Origin: Phaeoceros laevis
Lineage: Eukaryota; Anthocerotophyta; Anthocerotopsida; Notothyladales
Length of the DNA: 50,256 nt
Assembly: GCA_049999765.1 (NCBI GenBank)
Contig: JBNGIQ010009283.1
Coordinates: 156,013-206,268 of the forward strand
Direction: 5' to 3'
Under the pieces are notes generated by a model. That model saw nothing but the letters and a program-made list of their open reading frames with translations, was not told where the DNA came from and ran no database searches. Positions 1 to 11,512 of this stretch are shown in pieces (positions within the stretch are counted from its first letter, which is position 1; each line of letters starts with the position of its first letter). Position numbers and translations under genes: made by a program.

Positions 1-924
1 TAACCCCTAAAGGACCGGTACGTACTTTGATCCCGCTATCCTGTTTTAAGGCACATGACTTGGCTTCTCGGGACGCGCGACTCCCAAAACCCTAAAGCGG
101 AGGCCTTGTGCATCCCGTTCTAGTCACATTTCACTTTCTAACTTTTGCTAATTTTAATAAAGATTTATTTTAATATATCATTAGATAGAAAATTTCAAGG
201 CGGAATTTCAGTATAAATTTTAATGCTATAAATATTAATTTTAACCGACCCTAGGCTAGACTGCGTCCTAGGGGTCGAACCTGGAGGTAACGTTTAGGGA
301 TAGTTAGGATAACCTGTCTATGCAAACCAGGTCAATTAAGGCATATTTAAGTTAACCATAAACTGAAGTAGTTAAGTTAGCCAACTACAGTTGTTAGGGT
401 AGTTAAACCAACGGCTTCCTAGGCCGGGCGTTACACCAGGTCGCTTACGCCCGGCTGAGGCAGAAGTACTCAATCTGATGATGGCCAGGGGCTTGGGCGT
501 GATCCGGAGGAGGTGGAGAGCGCAACATTCATGAGTGTCCGGCCGCTTGCTACTTAGGGCGCGGCGACCTGGTGTAACATGGTTCTATTTCTGCGGAAGT
601 TAGAGACAACTATCGCTGGTCTGCACTCTGGGTTTGCTGGAGGCGGGAGAGAGCTTTGGGTTGCAGGGGGCTTCAAGGAAGCCAGCTGCGGAGTGAGTTG
701 AGTGAGGACGCCCGTTTAGGGAACCTGCACAGCTCATTGGGTCGGAGCGACTGCTAGGGTTGCAGTCGGCCTCCAACCCTGATGTGATTGTGGTCGGAGG
801 TCAGTTGGCCTCAACCTTTTTGGCGCCACATCTTTAAATATAAGGAACACCATAAATCGCGTTGAAACGTGGAGCTACCTAACATAACGGCGAACGTGGT
901 GCTCAATCGGGTTAATTGGTCCTT
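1..924. other. Intergenic, no gene recognised
   Basis: AT-rich at 120-240, otherwise of mixed composition. I see no coding region, RNA gene or clear repeat boundary here. Short motifs such as cctaggggtcgaacctgg could be remnants of older elements, but nothing can be assigned. Confidence 0.5.
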
Positions 925-925
925 T

Positions 926-958
926 AAGGGTTAAAGTTTGGGGTGGGCCAGGGCCTTG
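926..958 (+). repeat. Imperfect direct repeat, left copy
   Basis: A stretch of about 33 bp (core gggccttggc followed by tgcca) recurs at about 2957-2989 with only a few transitions between copies. The two copies bracket the retroposed sequence at 1222-2713. They are far outside its target-site duplication, so they are probably a separate dispersed repeat. Confidence 0.55.
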
Positions 959-1221
959 GCATTGCCAGGGTTCTCATTGGAGTGATTACATTCATAGAGC
1001 TTGCAACTAATAACCTACTAAGGCCTCCTTTCCATGTGCTGTTTTGGAACAGAGACTTTCTAAAAATGAACTGGTTTGCGTAAAAGACTGGACAAAATTC
1101 CCAATCACAAAAAAAATGGCCAATGCCATCTGTTCTGCTCATGGCATGAGAAATGTCATAGTAACTTGCTCGTGGCGGTGCCTCCACCGGCAAACACCGG
1201 TTGCCATGCCCGAACCTAGCC

Positions 1222-2713
1222 AAAACTTGCGCGTGAACGGAAATCTGCTTGCTTCACACAATCCTGGAGGTGGCAACGTGGGTGCCGAGCCATCAGCAGG
1301 CCAGGTGGGAAGGTTGTCGCCTCTTCCGCTCTCGTTTAGCCAGGTTGCTGAGCTTGCTGCTAATGTCATGAAGAACAAGACCAAGAATTTGCAGGCAGTT
1401 TTGGGCGGGGTGACATCGGAGGCCACACTCTCCTTCTTGCGACATGCGTTGGAGAATGAGATTGAGGCCCTTTTTGCGGGAGATGCACCATGCGATTGGG
1501 CCACAATTGCGCGTCTCAGGATTTTCCAGCAGAATGTGGCCGACAAGATGCAAGTGAAGAAGCCTCCAGTGAGGTTCCTGGGTCGCACCCACGCTCCTCT
1601 TAAAGACGTTGGTGCCACTCGGAAGGCTGCTAGGCGCGATGATGGTGCAAACGTCGCCTCCTTTGCCGGCGTTACGAAGACCCCTCCAATTGGTTGGAGC
1701 GGGCGAGACGTCGCACTGCCCATGGTTGGTATTTGGTTGCTACCACCTCCTGCTCTGACATCACAAAGGAGATTGTAGAGTAGGAGCTGCTGAAGGTGGG
1801 AATTTTGGAGCCTTGGGTGTTGGAGAGGGAACCGGGCTGCTTTTGTGTGTCCACCACAAACGCTCGGTTGCATCACTCCATCAATGAACATTGGCAGCTC
1901 AACCTCGTTCAGGCCAATGGTGTCAAGTTTGATCTTCGGTTCCACAAAGTTAATTTTCCAGAGGAGGAGGCTTAGGAGGTGGTTGAACGTTCCTCCCACA
2001 TCGAGGCTTCTAATGAGGAGGGGGAGGGGATTTCGGTGACTCCTGAGAAGGGGGGCATGCACCAGATGACGCAGGCTCCCAAGCAAGCTTCCCAAGACTC
2101 CCCTCTTGGGCGAGCTGCTAGCAGTGGTAAGGATGAGGGCCTGCAGGGGGAGAGTAAGTTGGCGTTTAAGTCAGAAGACCCGCGCGCCGGTTTGACTCAT
2201 GAGCTGGGGTTTACTGACGACCCGCTGGGCTCTGCCCCCACCCTCCACGCGACCATGCTTGAACTCAAGGAGGGAGACAGCCTGGAAATTCCTTGGGTGG
2301 AATTGGCTATGGCCATGAAGTATACAAGAAGTGCCTTCATTGGCCTGCCACTGGAGAGCATTGAAAGCATCATCGGGGAGAGGGAGAACCGCTGGGGTAA
2401 GAAGCAACTTAATCTGGCGCGTCTGAAACCCTCCTTGAGGCTCAACGCAGGAGAGACCCTTCTATTTGATTTCTACCTGGAGGAAGTGGAGAAGCTTGCG
2501 GACATGGTAGCGTCCTACGCTAAAAAGGTTCGTAGGGAGTACGTAGAAAGGCTCACACTTGGCAGCTGCGCAATTTAGTGTAGCTTCCATGTTAGGGAGC
2601 ATTGTTTTAGCCGGAAGTCTTGTGCTGAGTTTTGAGCTGGGTGCTTGAAGCACCATTGTAAGCGTTTACAAATTCTAAGCAGTGCCTTTTGGCCAAAAAA
2701 AACTTGCGCGTGA
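1222..2713 (+). mobile_element. Retroposed sequence, copy A: A-tail and 15-bp target-site duplication
   Basis: The 15-mer aaaacttgcgcgtga occurs at 1222-1236 and again at 2699-2713. The second copy directly follows, and overlaps, an 8-base A run (2695-2702) that lies about 115 bases after the stop of a decayed reading frame. A 3' A run abutting a 10-20 bp direct repeat is the usual footprint of LINE-type target-primed insertion. The insert carries no reverse transcriptase or endonuclease motif. It is therefore either a processed copy of a cellular mRNA or a non-autonomous retroposon moved in trans. A related copy with the same architecture lies at 16302-16667 on the same strand. The duplication is seen directly; the mechanism is inferred. 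Confidence 0.72.
1240..2578 (+). pseudogene. Decayed reading frame of unknown family (copy A)
   Basis: Two overlapping frames together read as one protein. The first, open to about 1690, includes FSQVAELAANVMKNKTKNLQ. A frame change near 1680-1690 leads into a second frame (RYEDPSNWLERARRRTAHGW...) that runs to the TAG at 2576-2578. The second frame is interrupted by TAG at 1781-1783 and 1973-1975; both sit inside otherwise protein-like sequence and would fit ancestral CAG. The best preserved part is the last ~95 residues, with RWGKKQLNLARLK, LLFDFYLEEVEKLADM and YAKKVRREYVERLTL, likely helical. This C-terminal part is clearly homologous to the copy at 16302-16590. I do not recognise the family and assign no function. 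The 5' end is probably truncated, because coding sequence begins right at the 5' duplication. Confidence 0.65.
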
Positions 2714-3032
2714 TTGACTCGAACTCAAAACCCTATCGGTCAGTATAATTATGCTCACGACACATGGCGGGAAGGCTCCCAAAAAATAGGGAACTTTCTC
2801 ACATATCCGAAAGTCTGCAAACTTTTATAGGCCATGACCTAATGTTACATGGAAAGGAGGCCTAACCTAAAGCGGTATGTAAAAGGTAATAGTGGGGTTG
2901 GTCTTTTTAGACTAGCTTTTGAGAGGTGAGGAGGTTATTAGCCACATGGATCTATTAAGGTTTGGGGCGGGCCGGGGCCTTGGCGCTGCCAAAACCGACA
3001 GAGATTGTGGAGTTGGGGCGTTGGGGCTGGTT
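2714..3032. other. Intergenic, includes right copy of a direct repeat
   Basis: This is downstream flank of copy A. It holds the right copy (about 2957-2989) of the imperfect repeat also present at 926-958. No gene is seen. Confidence 0.5.
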
Positions 3033-3132
3033 NNNNNNNNNNNNNNNNNNNNNNNNNNNNNNNNNNNNNNNNNNNNNNNNNNNNNNNNNNNNNNNNNNNN
3101 NNNNNNNNNNNNNNNNNNNNNNNNNNNNNNNN
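3033..3132. other. Assembly gap (100 N)
   Basis: Exactly 100 N, the conventional placeholder for an unknown gap length. Reading frames drawn across it are meaningless. Confidence 0.99.
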
Positions 3133-5615
3133 CCGGCCGGCCGGCCTGCTCTGCCGCATGGCTCGTTACGTACGACCTTGGGCTGGGTGGCCGCGAGGGC
3201 CGGGAGGCCCGGGACCCTGGACTGCTGGCCTGGCCTGTCTACTGGTGGTGGGGGCTCGAATGGCTCGCGCACCTAACCAACATGCCCGCACGCGCGCAAT
3301 CATTCCGTCAGGCAGTCCGTCCCGGGCGGGGCTGGGCCCGGCCGGACGTGAATGGAGAGGAGGGAGTCCACTCTGTCCGTTTCCTTTCCATAGAGTACCT
3401 CCACTGCCAGAACAGTTGTAGCCGGTCCCGGTTGCCGTCCGAGGTGGCCGTCCTGGTGGCCGCCGATGCCGTACGTATTATTGATTTGGCGCACCAGGTG
3501 ACCAGGAGGGGAAGGATAATGCTTGGCGCGGACTGGCCGGCACCCCACCCTGAATCCCGTTCAACCGTTCCGTCTCGAGTCGAGACAGGGAAAGGAGAAA
3601 AAAAAAGGGGGGCGCGTTTTCCTTGCTCTCCCGTCCGTAATAGCAGAGCAATAAATCGGTTTCTCCCCCCTGGATGTCGGCCTTGGGCCTTGGGCAGTGC
3701 AACAATATTATCGGCGGCCGCTTTTGAATGCAAATATCGATGTGGATCCGCAGGAATCCCGTGACGCCCGCATCCAACAACAACGCCTGCCTTGCTAATA
3801 ACGGGGTCACACACTTGACAGTCTCCTAATTCTTGGGATGCATGGGATGGGTACAACAATTATGCAGCGCAGCAGCAGCTGGCACTGGACTGGACAGTAG
3901 ACTAGTCGCCTAGATTAGACCAGTGGTTGCCTCATATGATGCTTGTCTGAGGCGGATGGATGTAGGACATCATGAATGCAGCATTATAATTAAGCAACAG
4001 CGCATTATCATTGTTAGCAGTGTTGCGCACAATGATCATGCATCATGGATCCGTTTGATACAGAGAGAGAGCGTGTTGAGCAAGAGGCGTGCACAGGAAT
4101 CCTGGATGAGCAAGAGGATAATTGCATGCAGCAGCTGGGCTGCTACAGCACGCAATCCGAGTCATGGGGGTGGCCCATCGCGAGCTGGACGGGAACATTT
4201 TCTGCAAAACAAATTATTAATAAACAAATCGAAACTGCATGGGGCATGCCAATGGTGGAGATGGATAGCGTAGCGAATCCCATGTGACCGCGACACGCAA
4301 TGCGCCGGTGGTGTCGTGTCGTGTCGTGCTCGCCGCGAGGCCTTATTAGCTGCCTTCTTCATCTTGACAGGCTCCGCTCTGGTCAAGACGACACTCAGGC
4401 TCTTCTGATAACCACAGCAGCAGACACAAACACGGCCAGGCTGGCAGGCTGGCTGGCTGGATGCAGGTAGCGTGGGCGGGGCATTTGGCATCCTTCCCTC
4501 CTGATATCAGACAGCCAAGGGTGCCACAGCGCCTGCACAATACATTATTATTTAGCTTCATCACCGTCAGGCTCTCCCAGACTAATAAGTTAGTAGCCGG
4601 TCCCATTCATTCATTCCTTCATTTAAGCTCATTGGTTGGCATATAAACTCACAGTATGTGGAGAGGTCCACCTGGCATGGCAGCAGCCAACAACCCGTGC
4701 CCACGCCAGCCTCGAGGTCGCTTGGCCGGTCATGAAAAACACGCCCAGCCTCGACACGCATTGTCGGAAGTTTCCCACAGCCGGATGCTGTTGTACCATG
4801 TAGACTAATGTTACACCATAATATTGTTTTACAACCACCTCACCTCCAAGGCTAACGCGTTGCATGCAACCATCCTTTCCGTTCCTTTCCCCAACACACC
4901 ATCGTGTAGTGTAGAGAGAGGGCAGGGACCCGAAAACAACTATTATTACAGTAAAGCAACTGGGATGGGCCCTTTGCCCCTTTTGCATCAGCAGCACCTC
5001 GACCCACTGTACTTTCCCAAGATGCTGACGCCCCCGACAATCCCCTTTCCCCACATACAGTAAAAAGCCACCACCCTGTATCCACCTGCCCTGTCTGGAC
5101 AGGCTGCAGTAACACCATAGATTGTGTACACAATTTAGAGTAAAACATATGCCCAGTCTAACATTCTATTTATTAGACTGTGCCTGGCGTGCCTGGTCAG
5201 CCACGGCACACAGACTAATAATATTGCGCATCACGCACAGCAGCACAGCCTGCACTGTAGTGCGGTGCTTCAGCTTAGAGACACAAGAGCCTGCCTCTTA
5301 GTCCACTAGTGGATAGTCTAATACCATACCGTATGCCCTCCCTTTGTGACTTTTTCATTTTTTGGTGTCAAAAACTGCAACAGAGCGGCCTCTTCCTCCA
5401 CGTTGCGGATATGCGGATAGTGTAATAGTAATACCATACAGAATGCCCTCCCGTTTGTGATTTGCGTTTCTTCGGCGTCCAAACACACAGAAATTGACAG
5501 AATCCAACCGAGGACGACGCTGCTCGGTGGTGATTTGGCAGCATGAGAATCTGCTCACCTCCCAATCCCCTGCACTCGCCCACGCTCCTCTCATGGTCCC
5601 GACGACTCAGCCACC
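3133..5615. other. Intergenic, no gene recognised
   Basis: GC-rich from 3133 to about 3600, then mixed. Several frames over 100 codons are open on both strands around 3300-3860, but they overlap, have low-complexity composition and match no family I know. The segment 5290-5460 contains two similar stretches around accatac...gaatgccctccc and taatagtaataccatac, a small local duplication. No RNA gene is seen. Confidence 0.5.
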
Positions 5616-8132
5616 ATGTGCCGCACTGGAACAAGTGCGCGGCAGCAGCAGCAGCACAGGACTCGTCGCCTGGTCACGTGGCCTACGAGGCAGGCTTCTT
5701 TGATGGCATTCGGCTGCGGACTTCTTCTCAAGGCAGACGGGTTTCCACACTTGCCCGTGCCCAGCGCGCAGGGCAAGGGCAGCAGCAGCAGGGCAGTGCT
5801 GGCAAGGATGCTACCACCACCGGCAGAGGTAAGACCTTGTCTGCTAATGATGTGACCTAATGCTGGATGGATGCCGTCCAGGCAGGGATCTCACCTGCCT
5901 TGGAAGAGTTTTTGTGTGCAGAGCCGGTGTTTTCGTGGACGAGGTTTCTGAAAATCGGGAGCAGGCGTCGGGAGGCGGAGCGGGTTGTGCTGTCCCTGGA
6001 CGATGAAGGCGACTGGAATGTGTCGCCCGAGTGGTGGGGGACACAGGGAGCCGGATGGGGCCACAATGCTGGAGATACCGTGTTCCTGGAGCGGTCGGGC
6101 ATGGGCAACGGAGTTGTTGGTGTCACGGCACATCCGGCTTCAACTCCGGTACCTTTCAGGTTGATCCCCGCGCTATTGTGGATTCTTAGTAGTGCCCTAT
6201 TGAATCAAGCCCTTTTCATTTCCTTTCCTTCCCCTTCCGGGTAAGAGTGGTGGTTGTTGTAACAGGAAAATTGACCGGTGACATTTGAAAATCGCACAGA
6301 AACCCAAGGACTGGGCAGCTGCCGAGAGGAAGCTCCGAAGCGACTGGCAAGCAGCTGCACGGTCGTCTTTCAATGACCTTGCCTACAGGATCATTGGCTA
6401 TGAGTGGCGGGTTCTACGTTTCAACCATGTGACTCGCCAGAGTGTGGCTAAGGTGGTGCTTCTCAGTCCACCTTCTGACCCTGAACGGATTCTGCTCTTT
6501 CAGCAACCAAACTGCCTCGCCTTTGAATGTCAGGTTCCATCCCTGCAACATGGTGACCTTGGGCTGACCTCATCAGTTGTTTTTTTTTCTTGGGGCAAGG
6601 GCAAGACTTGTCTGGGCAAAAACGAAGTGTGTACCACATTACATAACACAGTGCTGCTGCGTGTTTATGTAATTCTTGCAGATTTGAAGAGTATGGTATG
6701 TGCTGGGTTATCAGCCGTGAGCCTTGCTGGTTTGGACCTGCAGGGAGTCAGAAATGGTTTGCAGAAAATGCGCATCCTTTGCATTGGTCTCGGAGGAGGA
6801 AGTTTGCCACTCTTCCTTGCTCACAACTTGCCTGGTAAGTACATTGTTTTGGCAGCCAAATCCAGACGGTTACATCTATGTTCGGCAAAGCTGAGTGTGC
6901 TCTTGTCATTGTTGGCTTTCACCTGGTGACTTGCTTGCTTCACAGTTTTGTGCACGGGATGGGTTGCTTACATGCTGGAAGGTGGGTCAAGACCAGTCAG
7001 TCATTAATGAGCTTGGCCAATTTCATGACTGCCATTTGTAGGTGCTACAGTCGAAGCTGTTGAAATAGATGGAACGGTGATCTCAGCTGCTATCGACGCC
7101 ATGGGATATCCACCTTGTCGCCGTCAAAATCAAAATGGTGTCCCCTCTGAGGATAAGTTGAGAGCTGGGAGTGAAAATGATGGAGATGTGGAGAAGCTGT
7201 GGGGGAAGCTGCTGGACAGGCTGTCTGTCCACGAAGATGATGGGGTGGATTATGTCTGCAACCTGGACGAGTCCGTCACTTACAACATGGTGTTTATCGA
7301 CGCGTATGACGGTCAGGATAGAGTACCTATTGGGCTTTGGGATGTGAATGGGCCTTTCCTTGAGTCCCTTAAGCGCCGCTTGCATCCTAGGCATGGCACT
7401 GTCGTTGTAAGTGATGCTTTTTGTGGCCTGCATTTTCATTCCCCTGCTGTTACAGTGGATGGAGCAGTTTGTATCTCGTTTGAGTCACCACCTTCACCTG
7501 CAATACAATGTTACAATACTAGGGCAAAAAGTGCTACAGATAGACCGCGGCTTCGTCTGAGTTATATTCACGCCTTTGTGCTACTGTGGTTCATGCTGCT
7601 TTTTTGCAGGTTAACCTTCATTCTGACTCACCACCACCACCTATCCACGAAAAGATCACAGGGAAGTTTGGTGCCGGCTTTGACCCTCGTCTACCACAGG
7701 GCAAAGTAGTGAGGGATACATGTTTGGCTTACAGGTAGGTCATGTCATGTGGCCTGGTCGTGTGGGTTGGGGGGATTGTTGTCACCTTTATATGGGCGGT
7801 GGTTCCTGATCGGGGTTATGTTATTCTGATGGAGCAGGGATGTACTTGTCGAGAGTACGCTGCCAAAGTCCCCAACATCTGCGGAGGGATTAGCTTTTAC
7901 TGTTTCTGCCGCTTGGCAGCAGAACGTCGCTCTGGTTGTGTCGAGGGGAGCTCTGTCCTGTTTGCAACAAGAACAAGATGGAAGGAAAAGTGAGGTCCAG
8001 GAAAGAGGAGGCAGAGATAGCGTAGTTTTGGAGAAGTCCCTGCAGGCAGAAGCGCGGCAAGTGCAGCAGCTGCTGGCTGCACCGTTCGACTTTACGAAGC
8101 GAGTAGCAAGGGGATTCCAACCTGTGTCCTAA
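5616..8132 (+). CDS. Spermidine-synthase-like SAM-dependent methyltransferase, 7 exons
   Basis: Proposed exons are 5616-5828, 5882-6148, 6300-6528, 6682-6834, 7042-7406, 7610-7734 and 7838-8132. All have GT-AG borders, phases agree, and the total of 1647 nt gives 548 residues ending in TAA. The catalytic fold is shown by a glycine-rich SAM loop (RILCIGLGGGSLPLFLA) spliced to EAVEID, the acidic residue that would bind the SAM ribose, then NMVFIDAYDG at the motif after strand 4. The C-terminus AFTVSAAWQQNVALVVSRG fits spermidine-synthase-fold plant methyltransferases (METTL13-like and related). Substrate cannot be read from sequence; the polyamine aminopropyl-transfer signature is not evident, so a methyltransferase role is more likely. 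The N-terminal ~71 residues are Arg/Ser/Gln rich and could be an organelle-targeting region. Exons 1-2 rest on phase and splice signals only and are less certain than exons 3-7. Confidence 0.8.
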
Positions 8133-8812
8133 TTGTTTGACTTGAGAGACCTCTGGTCTCCACTGTGCTTTCTCCTGTGAGGGTTGGTTGGTGTCCGCGA
8201 ATACAGGTCCACTTGGCGAGAATATGTGCACACATCCTGGCCAATCGTTGTGTGCACAGAAGTATCTAGAACGGGATACTGTGTGCACAGGAGTGTCCAG
8301 AATGGAAACCACCGTCGACCTTGTAATTCGGCCAGCAAACAAAACAGGGAAGGACGTCCGGAGGACTGCCGACCGCCACTTCCTATGTACTGCATTTCGT
8401 TGTTAGAAAAAGCAATCAGATATGGGTAGAGAATAACGAGATGATAAGGTGAGGATGGGGGAGAAGCGTTGCGGGCTGCAACTACTGCTGCTGCTGACAA
8501 AAACACTTAGTTCGTAGATACAACACTTCTGTTTCCAATATTTTACGAACAGCCAAGCGCAAGTCTCAAGCTAACAAACAAGCACTAACTAAATTTCAGA
8601 GCCGTCCACGGATGGACAAAACACTACATTTCAGGCTATCAACAGCTGCTGCCCACGAGAACCACCGTTGATGTTGTTGTTTTACAACCCGTCAACATGT
8701 TTCAAGCGCGAGTGCCTGGGGACCAAGCCCGTACTCAGCATACTACACTAGTAGTACGCCTCTTTCGGTAAAGGGTGATGTGTGGCAGAATGTTGGAGAG
8801 AAATTGAAACAG
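8133..8812. other. Spacer between methyltransferase and makorin remnant
   Basis: This probably includes the 3' UTR of the methyltransferase. I searched it for the N-terminal CCCH zinc fingers expected upstream of a makorin and found none. The motif tgtgcac recurs several times at about 8226-8290 (for example gtgcacacatcc, gtgtgcacagaag, gtgtgcacaggag). Confidence 0.45.
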
Positions 8813-9891
8813 TCTTATAGATGAAGAAGATGAGTGGGGCAAAGATTGGGGAAAAGAGTTGCGTAGCATAGATGATCCACTGTGTGCTTTGGCAGCTGCT
8901 GGAATTTGCCCTCGGAGTGACTCATGCAACTGTCTGCATGGAGACGAGTGCCAGTTTTGTGGGAAACAGTGTTTACATCCTTTCAGGACAGCGGAGCGAG
9001 AGGAGCACCTGAGACAGTGTGAACGCAATCAAAAGAGGCTTGAAAGTCTGTGCGAGAGTAAGGAGATTGAGTGCAGTGTGTGCCTTGAAAAGGTACTCTC
9101 CAAAGCTACTGTCACTGAGCGAAAGTTTGGGCTTATGTCTGGATGTGATCACCCGTTCTGTGTATGTTGCATACGGGGATGGCGTAGTGGTTCTCATCCT
9201 ACTGGCATGGACCTCGACACTGTTGTGCGTGCTTGTCCTGTTTGCCGCAAGCCCTCACATTACATCATTCCTAGTGTCACTTGGTACTTCAGTCCAGAAG
9301 AGAAGGACGAGATAGTCAAAACTTACAAACACAGGCTATGGTCTGCAATCCTCTCTAAAACTCGCACTGTATGTGTTACTCATGTGGACTTGTTCAGCTC
9401 GATTTTGCATGATGGATGTCTTTATGTTCCTTTCCTTTTGCAGACTCGATATGATTTTCATGTTGTGCTAGGTGGTATGCAGGGACATTGATTGCATTCA
9501 GTACTCTTGAAGACACATGTCAACCGTAAAAGAGTGCGAGCTCACACCTCAGCTGTTAAATTTCATGGGAGAGGAGAGAGGGGATTGAAAGCACGTGCTC
9601 TAGCCATGGGGATGGTCTGCTGTTTGTGAAATGTGGTCTTTTTGCAGCATGCCACCAAGGATGGCAGAATAGAAGAAGTCAAGTTGAGTCACCTTGGGGC
9701 TGGAGATGGTGGAACAGTTACAGCCAAGCATGTCAGGTGGGTCTTTTTTGAAGGGCATATGGTCCATCATTTCTTCATGTGCCGATATCTCAGGTTATTA
9801 AGGCATATTGGTTGCTACTTTTGGCAGACTTTCTGAGCAACTTGGATTTGGAGAGATAATCAGCATCTGGATCAGTCAAAGCCACAGGTAA
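8813..9891 (+). pseudogene. MKRN: Makorin-like RING/CCCH E3 ligase, truncated and frameshifted
   Basis: Exon 8813-9340 encodes a CCCH-like finger (CPRSDSCNCLHGDECQFCGK), the makorin Cys-His linker (CLHPFRTAEREEH) and a complete C3HC4 RING (ECSVCLEKV, GCDHPFCVCCIRGWRS, ACPVCRK), then the SYFVIPS-type tail as HYIIPSVTWYFS. Exon 9483 to about 9526 restores the next conserved step (W-DIDC), but TGA follows within eight codons. A one-base shift would restore a makorin-like STLEDTC, but the rest of the last CCCH finger is missing. Exons 9648-9736 (HATKDGRIEEVKLSHLGAGD) and 9828-9891 (RLSEQLGF...) carry the usual makorin C-terminus. No initiator exon and no N-terminal pair of CCCH fingers lies between this and the upstream gene. 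I therefore read it as a decayed copy. A genome error at about 9510 plus a distant first exon would be the alternative. Confidence 0.7.
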
Positions 9892-10766
9892 CAGTTGCCT
9901 TCAAAACGATGTTCTTGTTCTGTAAGGCCGCATGGGTTGACACAAACTCATCGCTTGGCTTGGTACCATGACTGGGATGAGCAGGCATAAGGCGGCCATT
10001 CTTTCCCAAGGGGCTCTGCATGTGTGCTCACATCGGTATTGTACTTTCAGTTTGCTTCAGGCAAATCAGGTGTTCCTTTGAGCCTTTAGGTGCTTGCTTC
10101 TGCACGATAATTGTTCCTGCAGAAAGGTTTTGTAGGATGGACAGATTTAAATCTCATCTGCTTGACTTAATATGTTCTCACTTATCCTTACTGTGTTAGG
10201 AACTCGACTTGGGAGACGTTTGGCCTAGCTTGTTACACCCACTTTTTTCACACAGGGTCTCCAGCGTCGATGCCGGCACCTTACTGTGGCAAGGTCCCCT
10301 GCAGGTCCAGAAGACGTTGGGTGTACAGGGCCATATTTCAGTGATTCGCCTGCTCACAGGGCTCCTCTAACTTTGTCTCGTCTTCAGTTTCGACGAGAAC
10401 GGCTTTCCATCAATAAAATTGTATACACTATTAAACTTACATCACGAGTAGGAGGTTTATTTATCGTGCTTTGGGTAAACTACAAACACGGCACGAAATC
10501 AGAGAGCTGCAAAATATGCAGCACTTTAAAAATGCCATAGCTTCGCGTTCTCAATTTATCCCCTGGTCATCAGCGTTTGTGTATGAAAATCTTACTACGA
10601 TGAGAACTGAATGGCACAGTTCAGAGTCCCACGGTATGAAACTGAAAAAATTGTTCGGACTGCAAGATTCTCAGGACACCTTCACCCTTCAGGCTCAGAA
10701 CAAGCAGGTAAATCAGATCCCTTTGCTGTTCGGTGCGCTACTCCACTACACGCCTGGTTTCTACCT
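9892..10766. other. Intergenic, convergent 3' flanks
   Basis: This lies between the plus-strand makorin remnant and the minus-strand SEC-C gene, so it is the 3' side of both. The frame at 10286-10540 looks non-coding. caataaaattg at about 10411-10421 contains AATAAA and could be a plus-strand poly(A) signal. Confidence 0.4.
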
Positions 10767-11512
10767 TCATACATCAGCTTTCCCACAACAGTTCTTCCAC
10801 TTCCGTTGTGACCCGCAGGCACAAATCTCGTTTCTATCTTGTTTCTGTCTCGAGGCGGCTACTTTACCTCCATTCTGGGTCGCTTTCACAGCCTGATTGG
10901 TTGAACTTTCGTTGGAGTGTACCGGCACAGGCTCACCCCCAACCAATGAAGCACCACTAGCATCCCCACCACCTCTGCCACTGCCACTCATTCCTGCTCC
11001 CATGCGCTTTACCCTCCCTTTCTGTGGTGGCCCCTTTGAGACTCCATTTTCAACCACCCTGGGGTGCAGAAGACCATTGTCGGGATCATTGTGCAATGCA
11101 GCCCCACTAAGTTGCTTCCCGTAGTAGCGTTCACTCTCAAGGATCACATGCATTTCTGCCCAAGTGGATGCGCGTATCTCATCAATACCCTCAAACCCAC
11201 TTTCTGCTTCGGAATCCGACGTAGACATGGCTAAATCTGCATCACTATCTAATGTGGTTGAGCCAGACGCTGGATTGCTATCAGAGTCGGACTCAGAACT
11301 TGATGTGTCCATGAGGAGACTTAGATAGGCCTGTTTTCGTATCCATTTCAAACAATCCTCCCGCTCTGAAATTTTTGGCATCTTCAACCTAAATTGCCGG
11401 GGCTCGGTCACCGGTTTCCAATCCCTGAACTGCAGCTGCCTTAAGCCTGGGCGCCAGTTCACGCTCAGCATACCCTGCTCAGCATCATGCAAATCCAATG
11501 TGCAGTGCTGGC
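10767..11512 (-). CDS. Terminal exon of a SEC-C motif protein, partial
   Basis: A minus-strand open frame of about 245 codons has a plausible acceptor at its 5' edge (minus-strand attag then gccagc, exon start near 11512). The first part (GMLSVNWRPGLRQLQFRDWK) looks structured. It is followed by an acidic Ser/Asp-rich low-complexity region, a Gly/Lys-rich basic stretch, and at the extreme C-terminus NEICACGSQRKWKNCCG, a clear SEC-C zinc motif (CxCxnCC). SEC-C tails occur on SecA, on plant OTU-type deubiquitinases and on other proteins. No OTU catalytic motif or SecA sequence is visible here, so the host protein is unidentified. Upstream exons should lie at 11520-12100 or beyond on the minus strand, but I could not place them. 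The frame has no internal stop and reads as a real gene. Confidence 0.55.

Noticed and set aside
1139-2095. 318-codon open frame on the minus strand
   Set aside because: It is antisense to copy A, has no family resemblance and spans the 5' insertion junction, so it cannot be an ancestral gene.
2703-2765. tRNA-like sequence on the minus strand (gttcgagtcaatcac)
   Set aside because: A B-box-like stretch is present, but no convincing A box, acceptor stem or anticodon arm could be drawn.
2919-3764. 281-codon frame across the first gap
   Set aside because: It runs through 100 N, so it has no meaning as a continuous frame; the right part has no family resemblance.
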